A DNA stretch of 15,637 nt, from positions 1-15,637 of the forward strand of contig PKRH01000085.1 of NCBI GenBank assembly GCA_017577565.1, read 5' to 3'. The position numbers were made by a program, and so were the translations under genes. This document shows, piece after piece, positions 13,040 to 15,637 of this stretch. The number at the start of each line of letters is the position of its first letter. The first letter of the stretch is position 1. Below the pieces are notes generated by a model. That model saw nothing but the letters and a program-made list of their open reading frames with translations, was not told the DNA's origin and made no database searches. The stretch is from Thermoanaerobacterales bacterium. GTDB lineage: Bacteria; Actinomycetota; Acidimicrobiia; Acidimicrobiales; JACDCH01.

Positions 13040-13045
13040 TAGGGT
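13040..13045 (+). promoter_or_regulatory. Leaderless -10 element of rnhA
   Basis: TAGGGT ends eight bases before GTG 13054 in the 63-base gap divergent from aceE. No Shine-Dalgarno sequence is present. Confidence 0.5.
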
Positions 13046-13053
13046 GATCCGCC

Positions 13054-13563
13054 GTGCCCCCCACGCGCAGGACCCGCCCCGCCCCGTCGCCCCGGTCCGG
13101 CGACCGGCCGGCCGGCACGCACCCCGTCCAGGTGTTCACCGACGGTGCCTGCCTGGGCAACCCCGGCCCCGGCGGCTGGGCGTGGGCCGAGGTCGACGGC
13201 GCCTTCGCCAGCGGCGCCGAGCCCCGCACGACCAACCAGCGGATGGAGATCACCGCCGCGTTCGAGGCGGTCAAGGCCCACAGCGGACCGCTGGAGGTCG
13301 TCAGCGACTCGACCTACGTCGTGAACTGCTTCCGCGACCGCTGGTGGGCGGGCTGGCACCGGCGGGGGTGGCGGAACGCCGCCGGCAAGCCGGTCGCCAA
13401 CCGCGACCTGTGGGAGCCGTTCGTCGAGCTGGTCCTCGCCCGGGGCGACGTCGTCTTCCGGTGGGTGAAGGGCCACGCCAACCACCGCATGAACGACTTC
13501 GTCGACGAGCTGGCGGTGGAGGCGGCCAGGACGCAGCGGGGCCGGTCGGGGCGCATGCGCTGA
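13054..13563 (+). CDS. rnhA: Ribonuclease HI
   Basis: A 169-residue RNase H, which cleaves the RNA strand of RNA-DNA hybrids using two metal ions (R-loops, Okazaki primers). The catalytic set is complete: Asp30 in VFTDGACLGNPGPGGWAW, Glu65 in NQRMEITAA, Asp85 in SDSTYVVN, His141 in WVKGHANH and Asp151 in NDFVDELA. The tryptophan-rich WWAGWHRRGWRNAAGKPVAN (97-116) is the basic substrate-binding region found in E. coli-type enzymes. About 23 residues of basic and Pro-rich sequence precede the fold, slightly longer than E. coli RnhA (155 aa). GTG 13054 is chosen because TAGGGT lies eight bases upstream. hyuA follows 17 bases after the stop but seems to have its own promoter. Confidence 0.95.
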   Translation: MPPTRRTRPAPSPRSGDRPAGTHPVQVFTDGACLGNPGPGGWAWAEVDGAFASGAEPRTTNQRMEITAAFEAVKAHSGPLEVVSDSTYVVNCFRDRWWAGWHRRGWRNAAGKPVANRDLWEPFVELVLARGDVVFRWVKGHANHRMNDFVDELAVEAARTQRGRSGRMR

Positions 13564-13567
13564 CCGC

Positions 13568-13573
13568 TAGGTT
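13568..13573 (+). promoter_or_regulatory. Leaderless -10 element of hyuA
   Basis: TAGGTT begins four bases after the rnhA stop codon and ends seven bases before GTG 13581. It would give hyuAB a promoter separate from rnhA. Confidence 0.5.
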
Positions 13574-13580
13574 CCCGGCC

Positions 13581-15383
13581 GTGCAGCTCGGGGTCGACAC
13601 CGGAGGGACCTTCACCGACCTGGTCGCGGCCGACGGGCGGGTCGCCAAGGTGCTCTCGACGCCGGACGACCCGAGCCGTGCCGTGGCCGAGGCGGTCGCG
13701 TCGGTCGGCGGGCGGGCCGAGCTGCTGGCCCACGGCACGACGGTGGCGACCAACGCCCTGCTGGAGCGGCGGGGGGCGCGGGTGGCGCTGGTGACCACCG
13801 AGGGGCTCGGCGACCTGATCGAGATCGGGCGCCAGGACCGGCCGTCGCTCTACGACCACCTGGCGTCCCGCCCCGAGCCGCTGGTCGAGCGCGGCCTGCG
13901 CTACGAGGTGCCGGGGCGCCTGGCGGCCGACGGCACCGAGCTGGCCCCGGTGGCGCCCGAGGCGGTGCCGGCGATCGACCCGGCCGCCGAGGCGGTGGCC
14001 GTCTGCCTGCTGCACGCGGACGTCGAGCCGGCCCACGAGCGGGTCGTCGCCCGCGTGCTGCGGGACCGCGGGCTGGACGTCACCTGCTCGCACGAGGTGT
14101 CGCCCGAGATGCGCGAGTACGAGCGCACCGTGACGACGGTCGTCAACGCCGCGCTGCGCCCCCGCTGCCGGCGCTACCTGCGGCGGATCGCCGAGCTGGC
14201 CGACGAGGTGCTGGTCATGACCTCGTCGGGCGGGCTGCTGCCCGCGGCCGAGGCGGCCGAGCTGCCGGCGGCGCTGCTGCTGTCGGGCCCGGCGGGCGGC
14301 GTGCGGGCCGGGGCGGCCGCCGCGGTGGCGAACGGGTTCCGGGGCGCCGTCACCTTCGACATGGGCGGCACGTCGACCGACGTCTGCCTCGTGCTCGACG
14401 GGACGCCGGCGCCCGCGGCCCAGCGCGAGGTCGGGGGGTACACGGTGCGCTTCCCCGCGCTGGACGTCCACACGATCGGCGCCGGCGGCGGCTCGATCGC
14501 CCGGATCGACCCCGGCGGCGCGCTCGTCGTCGGCCCGGAGAGCGCGGGCGCCGACCCGGGCCCCGCCTGCTACGGGCGGGGCGGGGAGCGGCCGACGGTC
14601 ACCGACGCCAACCTCGTGGCCGGGCGGATCCCGGCCGACGCGCCGTTCTCCGGGCTGGCGCTCGACCGGCGGGCGGCGGCCGCCGCCCTCGACCGGGCCG
14701 GCGTGACCGCCGAGGGGGTGCTGGCGGTGGTGAACGCCAACATGGTCCGGGCCCTGCGGGCCGTGTCGGTCGAGCGGGGCGTCGACCCCCGGGGTCTGGC
14801 GCTCGTCGCCTTCGGCGGTGCCGGGCCGCTGCACGCCTGCGCGCTGGCCGACGCCCTGGGCATGCCGGCGGTCGTCGTGCCCGCCCGGGCCGGCGTGCTG
14901 TCGGCGGTCGGCCTTCTGACCGCGCCCCGCCGGCGGGACCTCGTGCGCTCGTGGCCGGCGCCGGACGACCACGCCGGCCTCGCCGAGGCGCTGGCGGCGC
15001 TGGCGGAGCAGGCCCGGTCGCTGGTGCGGGCGCCGGCCGGCGAGGTGACCGTCACCACCGCGCTCGACTGCCGCTACCGGGGGCAGAGCCACGAGCTGAC
15101 CGTGCCGGACGTCGCCGCCTTCCACGACGAGCACCGGCGGCGCAACGGCTACGCCCGGCCCGGCGACCCGGTCGAGGTCGTGGCGCTGCGAGCCGCGGCG
15201 ACCGGGCCGCCGGCCGCGGCGATCGACGACCTGCCGGTGGCGCCGCGCCTGGACCGGCCCGTCGACGGGCCGACGGTCATCGCCGAGCCCGACTGCACGA
15301 TCTGGGTGGCCGAGGGCTGGACCGCGCACCCGGGGGCGGCCGGGGCGATCGTGCTGCGCCGGACGGGGGAGGTGGGGGCGTGA
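13581..15383 (+). CDS. hyuA: Hydantoinase/oxoprolinase family protein, HyuA-type subunit
   Basis: A 600-residue ASKHA-fold ATPase subunit of the N-methylhydantoinase / 5-oxoprolinase / acetone carboxylase superfamily. With HyuB it hydrolyses a cyclic amide, or activates a carbonyl compound, at the expense of ATP. Motifs are the phosphate loop DTGGTFTD (6-13), HGTTVATNALLERRG (51-65), LSGPAGGVRAG (234-244), FDMGGTSTD (259-267), IGAGGGSIA (299-307) and ESAGADPGPACYGRGG (320-335). The C-terminal domain has LDCRYRGQSHEL and a trimmed GPTVIAEPDCTIWVAEGW end; it is somewhat shorter than the roughly 650-700 residues of many relatives. GTG 13581 is fixed by DTGGTFTD at residue 6 and the TAGGTT hexamer. 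The stop overlaps the hyuB start as GTGA. The actual substrate (hydantoin, oxoproline or other) cannot be told. Confidence 0.93.
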   Translation: MQLGVDTGGTFTDLVAADGRVAKVLSTPDDPSRAVAEAVASVGGRAELLAHGTTVATNALLERRGARVALVTTEGLGDLIEIGRQDRPSLYDHLASRPEPLVERGLRYEVPGRLAADGTELAPVAPEAVPAIDPAAEAVAVCLLHADVEPAHERVVARVLRDRGLDVTCSHEVSPEMREYERTVTTVVNAALRPRCRRYLRRIAELADEVLVMTSSGGLLPAAEAAELPAALLLSGPAGGVRAGAAAAVANGFRGAVTFDMGGTSTDVCLVLDGTPAPAAQREVGGYTVRFPALDVHTIGAGGGSIARIDPGGALVVGPESAGADPGPACYGRGGERPTVTDANLVAGRIPADAPFSGLALDRRAAAAALDRAGVTAEGVLAVVNANMVRALRAVSVERGVDPRGLALVAFGGAGPLHACALADALGMPAVVVPARAGVLSAVGLLTAPRRRDLVRSWPAPDDHAGLAEALAALAEQARSLVRAPAGEVTVTTALDCRYRGQSHELTVPDVAAFHDEHRRRNGYARPGDPVEVVALRAAATGPPAAAIDDLPVAPRLDRPVDGPTVIAEPDCTIWVAEGWTAHPGAAGAIVLRRTGEVGA

Positions 15384-15637
15384 CGGCGAGCCTCGACCCG
15401 GCGGCCCTCCAGGTCCTGATCTCCCGCCTGACCGGCATCGCCGAGGAGATGGGCGCGGTGCTGCGGCGGGCGGCCTTCAGCCCCAACATCAAGGAGCGGG
15501 CGGACTGCTCGGCGGCGGTCTTCACCCCGTCGGGCGAGATGCTGGCGCAGGCCGAGCACATCCCTGTCCATCTCGGGGCGATGCCCGCCTCGGTGGCTGC
15601 GGTCCTCGAGAGGTTCGACCCGGAGCCGGGTGTGCAG
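15380..15637 (+). CDS. hyuB: Hydantoinase/oxoprolinase HyuB-type subunit (3' end outside window)
   Basis: GTG 15380 overlaps the hyuA stop (GTGA), so translation is coupled. The 86 codons present read MTASLDPAALQVLISRLTGI at the start, then EEMGAVLRRAAFSPNIKERA and DCSAAVFTPSGEMLAQAEHI, and run off the window edge. The SPNIKERADCS and HIPVHLGAMP stretches are characteristic of the HyuB N-terminus, the partner of HyuA in ATP-dependent hydantoin or oxoproline ring opening. Family members are usually above 500 residues, so most of the gene is missing. This segment has no frameshift or premature stop. Confidence 0.92.
   Translation, partial: MTASLDPAALQVLISRLTGIAEEMGAVLRRAAFSPNIKERADCSAAVFTPSGEMLAQAEHIPVHLGAMPASVAAVLERFDPEPGVQ

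Noticed and set aside
8788..13047. 1419-codon plus-strand open frame across the HhH-GPD, lipid-kinase and aceE regions
   Set aside because: It is antisense to or out of frame with clear genes and has a repetitive Arg/Gly/Ala/Val composition. Such shadow frames are expected where third positions are nearly all G or C.
1..15637. CRISPR array, tRNA, rRNA, insertion sequence or prophage genes
   Set aside because: No regularly spaced repeats, cloverleaf with CCA-type end, transposase motifs or phage structural proteins were found on either strand.

Overview
The window is very GC-rich (roughly three quarters G+C, with third codon positions almost all G or C). It carries many GTG starts and several TANNNT hexamers placed 6-8 bases before a start codon, the layout of leaderless actinobacterial transcripts. 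With a homodimeric-type AceE, a TIGR03252-like HhH-GPD protein and small actinobacterial-looking hypothetical proteins, this points to a chromosomal segment of an actinomycete, perhaps of the Acidimicrobiia. Species cannot be named from sequence alone. No rRNA, tRNA, CRISPR array, insertion sequence or phage gene was seen.

Layout from left to right. A 5'-truncated HPP-family membrane protein (1-648, +) is followed by a 319-base gene-poor stretch. That stretch holds a hairpin, a CRP-like dyad, a possible small RNA or small ORF and a perfect 15-bp hairpin terminator. Next is a minus-strand Phd/YefM-type antitoxin and PIN-domain (VapC-like) toxin pair with a TGTACA operator core, divergent from an acyl-CoA dehydrogenase (1786-2901, +). 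A small single-pass membrane protein (3078-3521, +) converges with and overlaps a two-gene minus-strand operon for a heterodimeric ABC exporter (7278 down to 3476). Divergent from that operon are an 83-aa conserved-looking protein and an alpha/beta-hydrolase-fold protein whose nucleophile serine is replaced by glycine.

The right half starts with an HhH-GPD protein (8434-9021, -), divergent from a diacylglycerol/lipid-kinase-like protein (9107-10300, +) across a symmetric promoter region. Then comes full-length aceE (10288-12990, -), divergent from rnhA (13054-13563, +). The window ends in a hydantoinase/oxoprolinase-type pair, hyuA (13581-15383) and the start of hyuB (15380 to the edge), joined by a GTGA overlap.

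Three sets of genes clearly work together: toxin with antitoxin, the two ABC half-transporters, and HyuA with HyuB. The rest looks like ordinary housekeeping or metabolic chromosome: pyruvate dehydrogenase E1, RNase HI, fatty-acyl or steroid-type acyl-CoA oxidation and base-excision-repair-like functions. The least explained part is 649-967. The most useful general signal is the repeated leaderless promoter layout, which also fixes several start codons.
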